Assembly (NCBI GenBank): GCA_024362935.1
Contig: JANCRA010000014.1
Coordinates: forward strand, 13,656,258-13,720,257
Source of the DNA: Setophaga petechia
Taxonomy: Eukaryota > Chordata > Aves > Passeriformes > Parulidae
Length of the DNA: 64,000 nt
Reading direction: 5' to 3'
Position numbers and translations under genes: made by a program. This document shows, piece after piece, positions 13,304 to 23,665 of this stretch. Position 1 is the stretch's first letter; every line of letters begins with the position of its first letter. Below the pieces are notes generated by a model that was not told where the DNA came from, did no database searches, and saw only the letters and a list, made by a program, of their open reading frames with translations.

Positions 13304-14384
13304 TCTCCACCATCATGAGGCTGCAGTGATTGTTCAGGCAGTGACAGAATACTGAAACATCAGAGAGCAATAATAATAGAAGTGACAAAGTAGTTTCTCT
13401 GCCTAAAAGGAAGTAATCAGTTTTGAAGCTCTTTCAAATTTGTCTTTATAAATTTATAGAGAATGGATGTTATTATATACAAGTGTTTCAAAAATTACCT
13501 AATATGGAGAGAACATATTACTCTGCAGTGAGATAAGTGTTAAATGATAAACTGCTCCAGTGCTGACACAACATAAATATGCAGTATCCATCAATCTATA
13601 AATCTGAAAAGAACTAATGTAAAAGCTGTGGATAAGAACTTTAGGAATAGTCAGTTTATGTCTCCAGTGATTAATATTGCTATGTATTACATGAACATAA
13701 ACATGTCTGTCTCCATGGAAACACAATGCAAGTTGCAAGTCTGCTTGTAGAATACCAACTGATAAATTTTCACTGAATTGAACAGGAATACTTACATGAA
13801 ACACTCAAAAGAATGTTGGCAAAGGCATTTTTTCTGTATCTCTGTTCAAATCAATCTTTGGGAAGGGATGACCAAAACTGATGCTACCAACAATATCAAG
13901 TTTCTTTACCACCTCTTCAGCAACCAAATCAGTTAATTTTCAATAGTTCATCATGAATATTAATGGAACATTGTTATCAACCTATTAGCCATAGAAAAAT
14001 ATTTAACTTGTTCTGAAAATTCTTTTCTTTTAATTTCCCCCCCCCTTTCTTTCCTCCTCTCTGGTTGCCCTCATTGCTTGCAGAAGATCCTCCACTGTAA
14101 CTAAAAACAATGTATAGAGGGAGAAAGAAAGAAGCAAACCTTTCCTAGCTTTTTCATCTTCTGATTCTGAATCACACTGTTTGTCCCTAGTAGCTTCAGC
14201 CTTTAAGCAGGCTAAGCAAGGCAGCTCAAATCCCAGCTCAGGAGGGTGGGTGACAGGTACTGAGAACAAGGGCAGTGGATGTTGTACATCTCTCTTTATC
14301 AAGGGCTGACAGACTCCTTATCCCCAGTTAGTGGCTTGCCAGCTGGGTGAGGGGACAGCAACGTGCATTGAAAATTGTATGGTC
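13304..14384. other. AT-rich spacer between two CR1 insertions
   Basis: No gene is recognised. The stretch includes a C9 run followed by a CT-rich polypyrimidine tract at about 14030-14061. A minus-strand frame of 101 codons (13499-13804) has no recognisable domain. Confidence 0.5.
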
Positions 14385-14627
14385 TGAGTGCCAGGCACGA
14401 GGTCCAGCTGGCAGCCAGTCACAAATGGAAACAGATCCCCAGGGACCTGTGGAACATCTTCATTAACAGCCTGGATGACTGTCCAGAAGGATTCTCTGCA
14501 AGTGTGTGGGTGAGCACAAACAAGGTCAGCACCCTGGGGTGCAGGGCTGCCTTTGAGGTAACCTGGGGAGTGTGGAAAAATGTGGTGACAAGAACATTAA
14601 GGTTCAACAAAATCAAGTGCAGTTTTT
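14385..14627 (+). mobile_element. CR1: CR1 LINE, reverse-transcriptase segment (left part of interrupted copy)
   Basis: The plus-strand translation contains NIFINSLDD, matching the 'NIFINDLD' region of CR1 reverse transcriptases. It is followed downstream by 'ttcaacaaaatcaagtgcag', which matches the CR1 block just after the polymerase core. The copy breaks off at 14627, where an opposite-strand CR1 begins, and resumes after 14850. The frame is degenerate and non-functional. The left edge is approximate. Confidence 0.8.
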
Positions 14628-14850
14628 TTCATAAAACCATGGAATGGTTTGGGTTGAAAGGGACATTAAAGAACTGATTTTGTTGTTGGTTGTAGTTCCA
14701 ACCACCTGCCATGGGCAGGGACACCTTCCACTAACCCAGGTTGCTCAAAGATCATCCCACAAGGCCTTGAACACTTCCAAGGATGGGGCATCCTCAGCTT
14801 CACTGGACAATGTGTTCCAGTGCCTGCTGCCCTCACAGTGAAGAATGGCC
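14628..14850 (-). mobile_element. CR1: CR1 LINE 3' fragment inserted into another CR1
   Basis: The plus strand reads 'aaaaccatggaatggtttgg', then 'gttccaaccacctgccatgg', 'cagggacaccttccactaa', 'ccttgaacacttccaagga' and 'ccctcacagtgaagaatgg'. This is the near-perfect reverse complement of the avian CR1 3' end, so the copy is on the minus strand. It is flanked on both sides by plus-strand CR1 that would be contiguous without it, so it inserted later. It is a typical 5'-truncated dead copy. Confidence 0.92.
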
Positions 14851-15455
14851 CGTGTGGAATGCAGTCAGCCCATGAACAATGCAGGGACTGAGCAGGAAGC
14901 AGCTCTGCAGAAGAAACCTGGGGGTCCTGGGGGATGCAGAGGTGAACACGAGCAACAAACACACCCTTGCAGAAGAAAACAAACCTCCTGCAGCCCAGGC
15001 TGAGGGAGCTGGAAGTGCCAGGGAAGGTTTCCCCTCCCTCTTTATTTGGCACTTGAAGTCAGAGTCTGGGGTTCTGTGTCCAGCTCTGGCTTTGCAGGAC
15101 ACAGAGTGTGCTCAGGGGCAGGTCACTGTGATGGTCAGGGACACAGGGACCTGGCAGGAGGATGCAGAGAAGACAGAGACTCTTCTTGGAGGTGCACAAC
15201 AACAGTAGGACAAAGAGGTGCAAAGTTGGAAGAGTGGAAATTCCTTTTTTTATAGTTTTTTTAAAAAATCAGATGTGTCAAATACTAGGACAATCACCCC
15301 AAGAGTTTATGGAACTGCCATCCTTAAAGGTGTTCAAAGTGAGATGAAATTTTTTTTCTGAGCAGTCTGATCTAACTCCATCTGCTTTGAGCAAGGGGTT
15401 AGGACAGATGGGGAACTCTGGAGGTCTCTTCTAACTTAAAATGTTACACATCCAG
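14851..15455 (+). mobile_element. CR1: CR1 LINE, right part of interrupted copy
   Basis: The plus-strand CR1 resumes with the region reading 'cctgggggtcctgggggatg', followed by 'gtgtccagctctggctttgc' and, near the end, 'tggggaactctggaggtctc'. These blocks occur in the expected order towards a CR1 3' end. Together with 14385-14627 this was a copy of roughly 850 bp. It includes an internal T-rich insertion near 15246-15268 and many frame breaks. The right edge is approximate. Confidence 0.85.
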
Positions 15456-18400
15456 ACTCCTGTATAAAGATTCTTGTAATTGATTCTACACTCACTGGAA
15501 CCCTTCACAGAATCCCAGCCCCTAAGTATCACTTCTGGCTGCTTTCCTCAAGTACCTTGTGATTTCAGATTGTGCATTTTATCCACTTTTGAGGGAGAAC
15601 AGTCAATTGGAACACAGACATTAAATTCTCCAAAGGACTCCCAGGTCTCTAACTTCAAACCAGGGTGACTCCCAAATGAAACAAAGACCCCTACAGCCTG
15701 AAATGCATCCTACAGACTGTAAAATGAAATTGAATCTACCACGCCTCTCTAAAGGCTATGGCTTAGTTTTTCTTTCCAGATTCAAAACCTACCAAAATTA
15801 ATGAGAAATGATAAAGGTCCAGTAATCCTCTGTATAAGTCATAGCCTGAGTCTAAGAGATGACCTGATGTCTCTGAATATATAAACCACGATGAAGGAAT
15901 TTTATAGTAACAAAGAGAGTGTGAATATAGCAGAAAGTAAGGGATTGTTGCCAGAGAAACAGAGATAAGCAAGGATGGTGTTGCCATAGCAACTGGGTGA
16001 CATCAGAGTTTCCTATTCAGTGCACTGGGTGATAATGAAGTGGTGAAACAGCAGCTTCTCTCTCTGCTGGCTCCTGGGAGGTGGGCAGAACCCCAAGTTT
16101 GATTGTTTCACACTTAAGACATGTCTAATTAGGAGGTTTACAGGGTTTTTGACACCACCATGTTAGATCCTCTAATGTCTAGTTCCTGTGTGGGAGTCCA
16201 AGGAGAGCCACACTCATTCCAAAACAAAAGAACAGCCATTTCTCTGTCCCTCAGGAGCTAAAAGAGAATGAGGAGAGTCAAGGAAAAGATGGAAATATGG
16301 TCCATAGCACAGCACTGTGCCTCTCAGGCATCATCAGGCCACAGCTGATCAGCCAGCTGCACAATGAAATTTAGTACAGGATAAAATAAATTAGGTTATA
16401 ACTCCTGCCAAATCAATGCTTATTTTTAAGCTTGTACATTTTCCAAGGATAATGGTGTCTTCCTGGACCACCTTGCACCATATTGGAGAATGCTTTAAAG
16501 ACAGTTATTTTAAATTTTTTCTTTAACCTTGGAAAAACCTCTATGTTGGAGGAATTAGATATTCTCAGTATTGTAGAGGGAGAGTAAATGGAAAAGTATT
16601 TGTGATAATATAAACAGACATTTAAAAACCCTTCATATAACCCTATTCATAAAATGCAAAAAAACCCCAAACAATATTTTTATTTCAAATAATAAACACA
16701 TCCCCAAGTAGGGACTTATATCAGTTTAGTCTGTTTCAAGGACTGAAAAAGCTGTGGTTTCATAGCTGTTGCAGAGAAATCCACAATATGACTTGACATT
16801 TACTCTGCAAGAGGGACTACTGAATGTGCAATAAAACCCCACACTTTCCATCCCCCTAAGCCTGGGCTATAACTCCTCTTTATTAAGTACACAACAATAA
16901 GCAAGGCCTGGACTTCATACACTGATAAGTGGAGAGCTTTGTTAAATGAAATTGTGCAGGCTGCTTAGGCACCAGCAGCAAAGCAGCCACAGGATCAGAC
17001 CCCTCACTGCAAGCTGCAAAACCTCTCAAGGAGCTGAATAAACTCCCAAAGAACTCACAGCGAGTTTCTGGCTGCAGTACTCCCAGTGAGACAGACAGAT
17101 GGACAGGTGCACAGGACACACACCCACCACCTGTCTGGCCTGGGCACAGCTATGCCACAGCAATGCCCACATCACACACATCCAGGTAAGAGAGTCCTGG
17201 CATGAAGAATTTATATTATGAGAGCATGAAAAACAGGAGACAGTCTCATAAAAGTGAATGAAAGTTTTTGGTAAAGCAAGGAACAATATAAACGTTTCTT
17301 AATTATTCTATTACTAAGATTGTGTTAATACCTGGCATTATCTAAACTTCTGAAATGTTGAATATGCTTGATTTCTATAAAGTTGTATAAATGCAGCTCA
17401 ATTTGAATAATTTCTTGGTATTTGCAACAGCAAAGAGGGAAAAAGGAATAATAGAGAAGGAAAAGTATCTGACAAGTTTTGACTTCTGATCTTTGATCTC
17501 TCAGTTCTGCCTGGTAAGGAAGTAATTATCTGCAGCCAGAACTGAATTTCATCCTTGATCCAAAGGTGACAGTCCTGGAGGATGTGACATGAATATCTAA
17601 TGAGCAGTCCATGTGTTTAAACACTGCCTTGTGGCAGAAATACCATCTTGGGTCAAGACCCTCCTTGGATCTGACTACCCTGTGACAAGAATACTCTGCC
17701 ATATCAAGTGGGTAATCAAGGCAGAATTATCTCCTATATAAAACAACAAACAAGGGAAAAGGGCTTTGCATTATAAAAAGTTCAAAGCATCACAGCCAAG
17801 GCAATTTCAGTTCAAACAAACTTAGAGTATGGAAAGTCAAAGAGCTTAGCAGAGATAAATATGACTCAACAAATCTCAGTGTGCCAATACAGAGTTAGAT
17901 GTATCCAGCTGCAGTAGGGGACTGAAATCCATTTCTTGAGTAACATTTTTAGCATTCAGACACCAGTAGGGGTGGTTGTAGATGGCTCAGTTCCTAAGGG
18001 AAAAATCCAGGAGACAGACTTTCAACATTCCACGTCTGTCTTTGTAGGATACTGCAAAGTATCCTATTACTTAATAATCATCTAATGCAGTCATTTAAAG
18101 AATTTTTTTCCTCCCTTTAAGTGTTCTTTGCTGGTACCAAGGAGTCATTTCACTGCCAAAGAGCTGGATTCTGACAGCCCACACTAACAGGGAACAATGC
18201 AATGCTGAGGTTTAAAGGCCATGCTGAATCATACACCAATGAATTCTGCAAAGTGTGGTCTTCCAGACAGGGGCAATTTTGGATACAAAAAAGATTACAA
18301 AACAAACAATATAAATCAATATGGTAAAGCTTAATCAGGTTACTTTTTAGAAAGTGAAGCTAACTTTTTAAATGCTATTTTACAACAGGAAACCTTTTCT

Positions 18401-20730
18401 GGTAAAACTGAGCAGTGCCCTGAATAGAAGCCTGGAGGTAAACAAGGGCTGGGTTTATATTTTCCAGATCACCTTACAAGAAATGCAGCCAGCTCCAGAT
18501 AGCAATTCCTTTCTCCCACTTTACCTTGTTTATAAATTCACATCTGATAAGCAACATATCTAAACACATTTCCTTTGCATGAAACACAACTAAAATGGAA
18601 ATTGTTTTGTCTTGGGAAATGAAGTGAGGACTCAGATACAATAGCTCTCAGTCTTCTTCCTCCCCCAGTCTCCAGACAGAGTGGAAATCTCATTGGAACT
18701 CTGTCACCACCAACACACAGATGAAGTCACTGATTTCAGGATCTCCAAGGTACTTAGAATGCCCAACTATTTCAATGAGGGGCTCTGCTGAAGAGGATTT
18801 TCATGTATCCGTCATGCCTTTTGGGCCTAGTGATTTATCAATTTGTGAAGGAGGAGCATGAGGGAGGGTTTTCCCCAGGACTGGGGGCAGAAGAGAAATG
18901 GTACAATCAGAGGAAATCACATGAAATGACTTTATAGACAGACATCTCTCCTGAAGATGATCTTTGCACACAATTCTCAGTATATCCACTACTACACTAG
19001 TTGCTCTGTAAAGTAATTGCCAAGATCAAAAACCAGTGGAATTTATGTGGAGTCTTTCAGTTCCATCAACAGGCCCCACAGCTTCTTTATTTTGTCAAAC
19101 AGGTGACACATTGAGCAATTCAGAAAAGATGAGGCCTGGCATTCCCCACCTGCAAACCATCTGTATCTAATTATCACAACACTAATTAGAATCATTATCA
19201 AGAGAGATTGAAGCAACAAAACCTGACTCTTACAGTACACTTTGCTCTTCTGGAAAGACAAGGGAGTTGCAATGCAGCTTAAAGGAATTTGTTTCAGTTA
19301 CCTCTTACATCTGGCTTCAGCTGCAGAAGTGGCATTTGTCTTGTGCCATGGCATCTTGAATTTTTCATTGAAATATTACTATGCAGGCTGGGAGAAAAAA
19401 AAAGTTTTAAAAAATAAGTACTTAGTGAACAACATCATAATTTCTAATAGTCATATGCACCAAAATGAAAATGTTCATTTTCTACATGAAAAATGTAGAA
19501 GAAGATATGTCTTGGGGAGTTGTTCAGTGAGAGATATTCTATGCATGATAAGGTTCATTCTGTGCACATTATAATATTGCCTTTCTGACTGAGGAAACAC
19601 TGTAAAAACAAAGAAGATGACTCATTTATAAAGTACAGGTTGATAATTTCTTAAAATTGCCCAGGTATGTACAAACACATTCAAATAGAACCCATAAGGA
19701 GACATAAACACTTTCTCAACAGACTCATTAACAGTGTTCTGGGATAATTGATCATGTTTCTTTCTGCATAGCTATGGAAAAGTATTGCACTGGTTAGCTC
19801 TGAAAAAACCATTGTGTAACATTCCCTTGCACTCAACACACATATATGCAATATTTCCTTTCTAATATAAAGGAAGCCTTGTTTTCTGATGATAAGCTAA
19901 TTTCATTTTTATCAGCTTCTCTGGAACTAGTAAGTACTTAGGAGTTCATCTTTATTCAATTTTTTTCAATAAGATGCCCAGTACTTCTGAGAACAAAATA
20001 TTTTATGCAGCTGGAACGAATCAAAATATTTCTAATGACCTGATTCATGCCAACTTATACAGACAGCAATGCTGCAAGCACAATTTCTTAATAAACATCA
20101 GCTCAATGGACAATACATGGCAACACTGAGCAATTATTCACTAGTAGAGCAGATTAGAAAAATTTAATTGGCTTTTAAAATTTCTACTTTCAAATTTCTT
20201 CTTTACTTCTGTATATTTTTAAAAGAGATAATATACACTTCAACTGTACTTTTTCCAAAGGAAATAATGTCTTTAGGATATTTGACTTTTTCTTTCTGTA
20301 AGCTTTTATTATTTGGCATCACAAATTTCTCATTGGGAATAACCAAGTTCTGTCTTGCAGATAAAGCAGTGGACAGGGACTTTTGAAGGTACCAATTTCC
20401 ATTTCAAAGCTTTGTCTTCACTCGTGCATGCACAGCCAGCAGTGCCTGTGTCCCAGTCCCAGCCCTAGGAGACTTCAGAAGGGATGTTTGGAGCAGCTCA
20501 GTGGAGCTGAGCTCAGCTCCAGAGCAGCATCCTGAGCAGCCAGCCCAGCTCCCAGCTGCTCCCCCTGGGAGCACTGCAACAGAGCACAGCTGTGTGTGAG
20601 ACACTGCAAACCAGATAAAACCAGAGGAAATTCACTGCCAGGGCCAAATCCTCCTCACTGGTGCTCCCAAGAACATCTACAGTCCCACAGGCAGGCTCTC
20701 GTCTGGATCATCAAAACCCTGCAGAAAGGA
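15456..20730. other. AT-rich non-coding stretch
   Basis: I recognise no gene, CR1 copy or tandem array. The longest frame is 110 codons (plus 19242-19574), with no recognisable domain and no convincing splice context. Base composition is even and AT-rich, apart from a GC-richer patch at about 20430-20600 whose minus-strand frame (66 codons) is low complexity. Confidence 0.45.
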
Positions 20731-21060
20731 CTGTGAAACACTGAGAGGAAACACACTGGGAAACACTGAGAGGAAACACACTGAAACACTGAGAGGAAAC
20801 ACACTGTGCAACACTGAGAGGAAACACACAAACACTGAGAGGAAACACACTGTGAAACACTGAGAGGAAACACACTGTGCAACACTGAGAGGAAACACAC
20901 TGTAAAACACTGAGAGGAAACACACTGTGAGACACTGAAACACACTGTGAAACACTGAGAGGAAACACACTGGGAAACACTGAGAGGAAACACACTGAAA
21001 CACTGAGAGGAAACACACTGTGCAACACTGAGAGGAAACACACTGTGAAGCACTGAGAGG
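20731..21060. repeat. 25-bp minisatellite, about 14 units
   Basis: The unit starts 'ctgtgaaacactgagagg' and ends 'aaacaca', 25 bp in full. Fourteen units can be read in order, with shortened units of 20, 21 and 23 bp and a truncated last unit. Variant positions alternate between tgtga, tggga, tgtgc and a deleted form. Units 1-4 and 10-13 have the same variant order (full, 'ggg', 23-bp, 'tgc'), so a block of four was copied as one. No stop codon occurs in any minus-strand frame, so three overlapping 110-164 codon frames rich in CVSSQ-type repeats appear there. They are not genes. Confidence 0.95.
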
Positions 21061-22250
21061 CAGGACCATAACCAGCCTTGCTTTTTATGGAGTATTTTCC
21101 CTGTTATGTGATTCTTTCTGACTTGGACCACAGCCTGTGGTATAATCATGATTGTTACCTTTGAAGCACCATTTCCTTGCTTAATAAGTCACCTCTCTAG
21201 TTCTTATAAATATGGCTGCACCAACTATGAATTTTAAGAGTTATAACAGGACAGAGTCAAGTAAACTTACTCGTTTTTCAGGTTATCAATATATTGATCA
21301 GTTCAGCTGAATATGGAATCACTGAATAAGCAATTATGGTGTGTGATCATCACATGAACAGCTACTTTTGTTTCCCAGACCAATCACAAAAATATAAATA
21401 TCATAGTTCTGTTCCTCCCCTTTCCTTGCTCCTTCCCCTCTTCCTTCTGGACCATTTTTGGTACTCAGGGAAAGCAACCAGACTGCTTCCCCTGGTGTTA
21501 GGTGACCCTTGTCCTCTATCCAAAACTGCTCCATCTCAAAAAAAGCCTCTTGTCTAATAGAAACCATCCCAATCGAAAGTGTTCTTCTACAAGAAAACAA
21601 AATTACCTCTCAGATGCCACAAAAAAACCTCATCTCTGCATGAAAGTTCTTCTTTCCACTCAGAGGGAGAGGAAAAAATAAATAATCATTTTATTCTTCT
21701 CTTTCCCACAGGGGAAGCAAAACATGCTCAGTGAAGGTCATTTTTCACTTTCTCCTTTGATTTACCACACAATTAATCCAAATGTGAGGTTTGATTTTAG
21801 TTCTTGGTTCCTTATGGCCATATTACTAAAAACTTTAATAGACTTACTATAAGAATTTTTTTACAATTCTTGAATTCCATTTACAGGGCCATGTAATGTG
21901 CTTAATAAAGCACCAGCCAAGCCTCTGACCCCAGTACAAGTTCACTCAAGTGAACAGAAAGACTGGAGAAAGACAACAAACAAATTTTCATTTAATTCTG
22001 GAAAAAAAATATTTAAAAATCTGGTTTTCTATTATAAACACATTCTTAGTACAGCTCCATTTCTTTTCCAGTTTAAATTCTTCAGTCTTCTATGTCTTTA
22101 AAAGGAAAGCTTTTGTCAAGTGGTCTTTTATGGCTTTTTTTCTTTCCAAAAGAGTGGGGTTTTTAAAACTAGATTACAATAAAGAAATCCTTACTAATGC
22201 AATTTGCAGCATAAACATTGTTTCACAAAGGTGGATGGTTACAGATGTGC
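21061..22250. other. AT-rich spacer
   Basis: No gene is recognised. The interval lies between the 25-bp array and a CpG-rich patch. A plus-strand frame from 21950 to 22480 (176 codons) runs through AT-rich sequence into the CpG patch and changes composition abruptly, which argues against it being one coding region. Confidence 0.5.
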
Positions 22251-22445
22251 CCCGGCTCTGGCAGTTCAATGTTTCCTTTGGAACCCGCGGTGCTCAGCAG
22301 AGGGAGCCTGAGGAGGGGATGAGCTGCGGGCACCGGCAGGAGGCAGCGGGGATGTGGAACCCGACCCGGGTGCCTCGGTGCACCTCGCACTCCTCCAGGA
22401 ACAACAAAGCAAAGGCAAAGCGTCCTGCAAGCACTGACAGGCACA
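22251..22445. promoter_or_regulatory. Small CpG-rich patch
   Basis: About 190 bp contain roughly ten CpG dinucleotides (for example in 'aacccgcggtgc', 'caccggcagg' and 'cccgacccgggtgcctcgg'), inside otherwise CpG-poor AT-rich DNA. Both strands are open across it (minus 22223-22477 and the end of plus 21950-22480), as expected of GC-rich sequence. I recognise no protein. It could be a small promoter or enhancer island, or a GC-rich exon. Only the composition is observed. Confidence 0.3.
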
Positions 22446-22696
22446 TCTTGGGCATCTGGGGTCCCTGCACCCTTCAATGAGGCTCTTTCCTCGTTTGGTA
22501 ATACAAAATCAACTCTCTAAACCATGGTTTTTCCACTTTTAAACTTGATTCCTTTACAAACACTAAATCAGTTACAACCGAGCATCCCGCTGCTCTCATG
22601 AGCTTGTATTTCCTTCCTCATGCAGTTTTTGATGTGTACTACCAAATCATTTTACTGCACATCTGTCCTGTGCTATTCAGAGATGTTTAACAGTGA
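22446..22696. other. Short spacer before the compound minisatellite
   Basis: Plain AT-rich sequence with no feature recognised. Confidence 0.5.
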
Positions 22697-23665
22697 ACCC
22701 CTGTGAGACCCTTGTCCATCCATCCAGGTGTGACACAGCCCATAAACCCTGTGAGACCCTTGTCCATCCATACACCCAGGTGTGACACAGCCATAACCCA
22801 TGTGAGACCCTTGTCCATCCATCCGTCCATCCATCCATCCATCCATCCAGGTGTGACACAGCCATAACCTGTGTGAGACCCTTGTCCATCCATACACCCA
22901 GGTGTGACACAGCCATAACCCATGTGAGACCCTTGTCCATCCATCCATCCATCCATCCATCCATCCATCCATCCATCCATCCATCCAGGTGTGACACATC
23001 CCATAACCCATGTGAGACCCTTGTCCGTCCATCCATCCATCCAGGTGTGACACATCCCATAACCCCTGTGAGACCTTTGTCCATCCATCCATCCATCCAT
23101 CCAGGTGTGACACATCCCATAACCCATGTCAGACCCTTGTCCATCCATCCATCCATCCATCCATCCATCCATCCATCCATCCATCCATCCATCCAGGTGT
23201 GACACGGCCATAACCTGTGTGAGACCCTTGTCCGTCCATCCATCCATCCATCCATCCATCCATCCATCCATCCATCCATCCATCCATCCATGTATGACAC
23301 ATCCCATAACCTGTGTGAGACCCTTGTCCATCCATCCAGGTGTGACACAGCCATAACCCATGTGAGACCCTTGTCCATCCATACACCCAGGTGTGACACA
23401 GCCCATAACCTGTGTGAGACCCTTGTCCGTCCATCCATCCATCCAGGTGTGACACATTCCATAACCCATGTGAGACCCTTGTCCGTCCATCCATCCATCC
23501 AGGTGTGACACATCCCATAACCCATGTCAGACCCTTGTCCGTCCATCCATCCATCCAGGTGTGACACATCCCATAACCCATGTCAGACCCTTGTCCGTCC
23601 ATCCATCCATCCAGGTGTGACACATCCCATAACCCCTGTCAGACCCTTGTCCATCCATCCATCCA
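22697..23665. repeat. Compound minisatellite with internal (CCAT)n, 16 units
   Basis: The core unit reads gtgagacccttgtcc, then (atcc)n, 'aggtgtgacaca' and 'cccataaccc'. Sixteen 'gagacccttgtcc'-type cores can be counted, ending in a partial unit. Each carries a tetranucleotide ATCC/CATC tract of its own length, from two repeats up to more than ten, so units range from about 50 to 95 bp. Some units carry 'catacacccagg' instead of a tetranucleotide tract. Minus-strand frames of up to 296 codons made of [13 protein letters not shown] repeats, and plus-strand frames of HPSIHPSI repeats, arise only because the repeat lacks stop codons. Confidence 0.95.

Noticed and set aside
12764..13329. Frames of up to 120 codons considered as a gene
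   Set aside because: The underlying DNA is a CR1 retrotransposon tail.
14375..14677. 100-codon plus-strand frame considered as a host gene
   Set aside because: It contains the CR1 reverse-transcriptase segment NIFINSLDD and runs into an inserted CR1.
20655..21149. Three overlapping minus-strand frames rich in CVSSQCF repeats
   Set aside because: They are produced by the 25-bp array, which has no stop codon in any minus frame.
22677..23623. Minus-strand frames of 164-296 codons encoding [13 protein letters not shown] repeats
   Set aside because: They lie entirely within the compound minisatellite. Several frames are open at once, and there is no splice or start context.
22697..23665. Compound repeat considered as a CRISPR-like array
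   Set aside because: The spacers are not unique sequences but the same unit with variable ATCC counts, and the DNA is clearly vertebrate.
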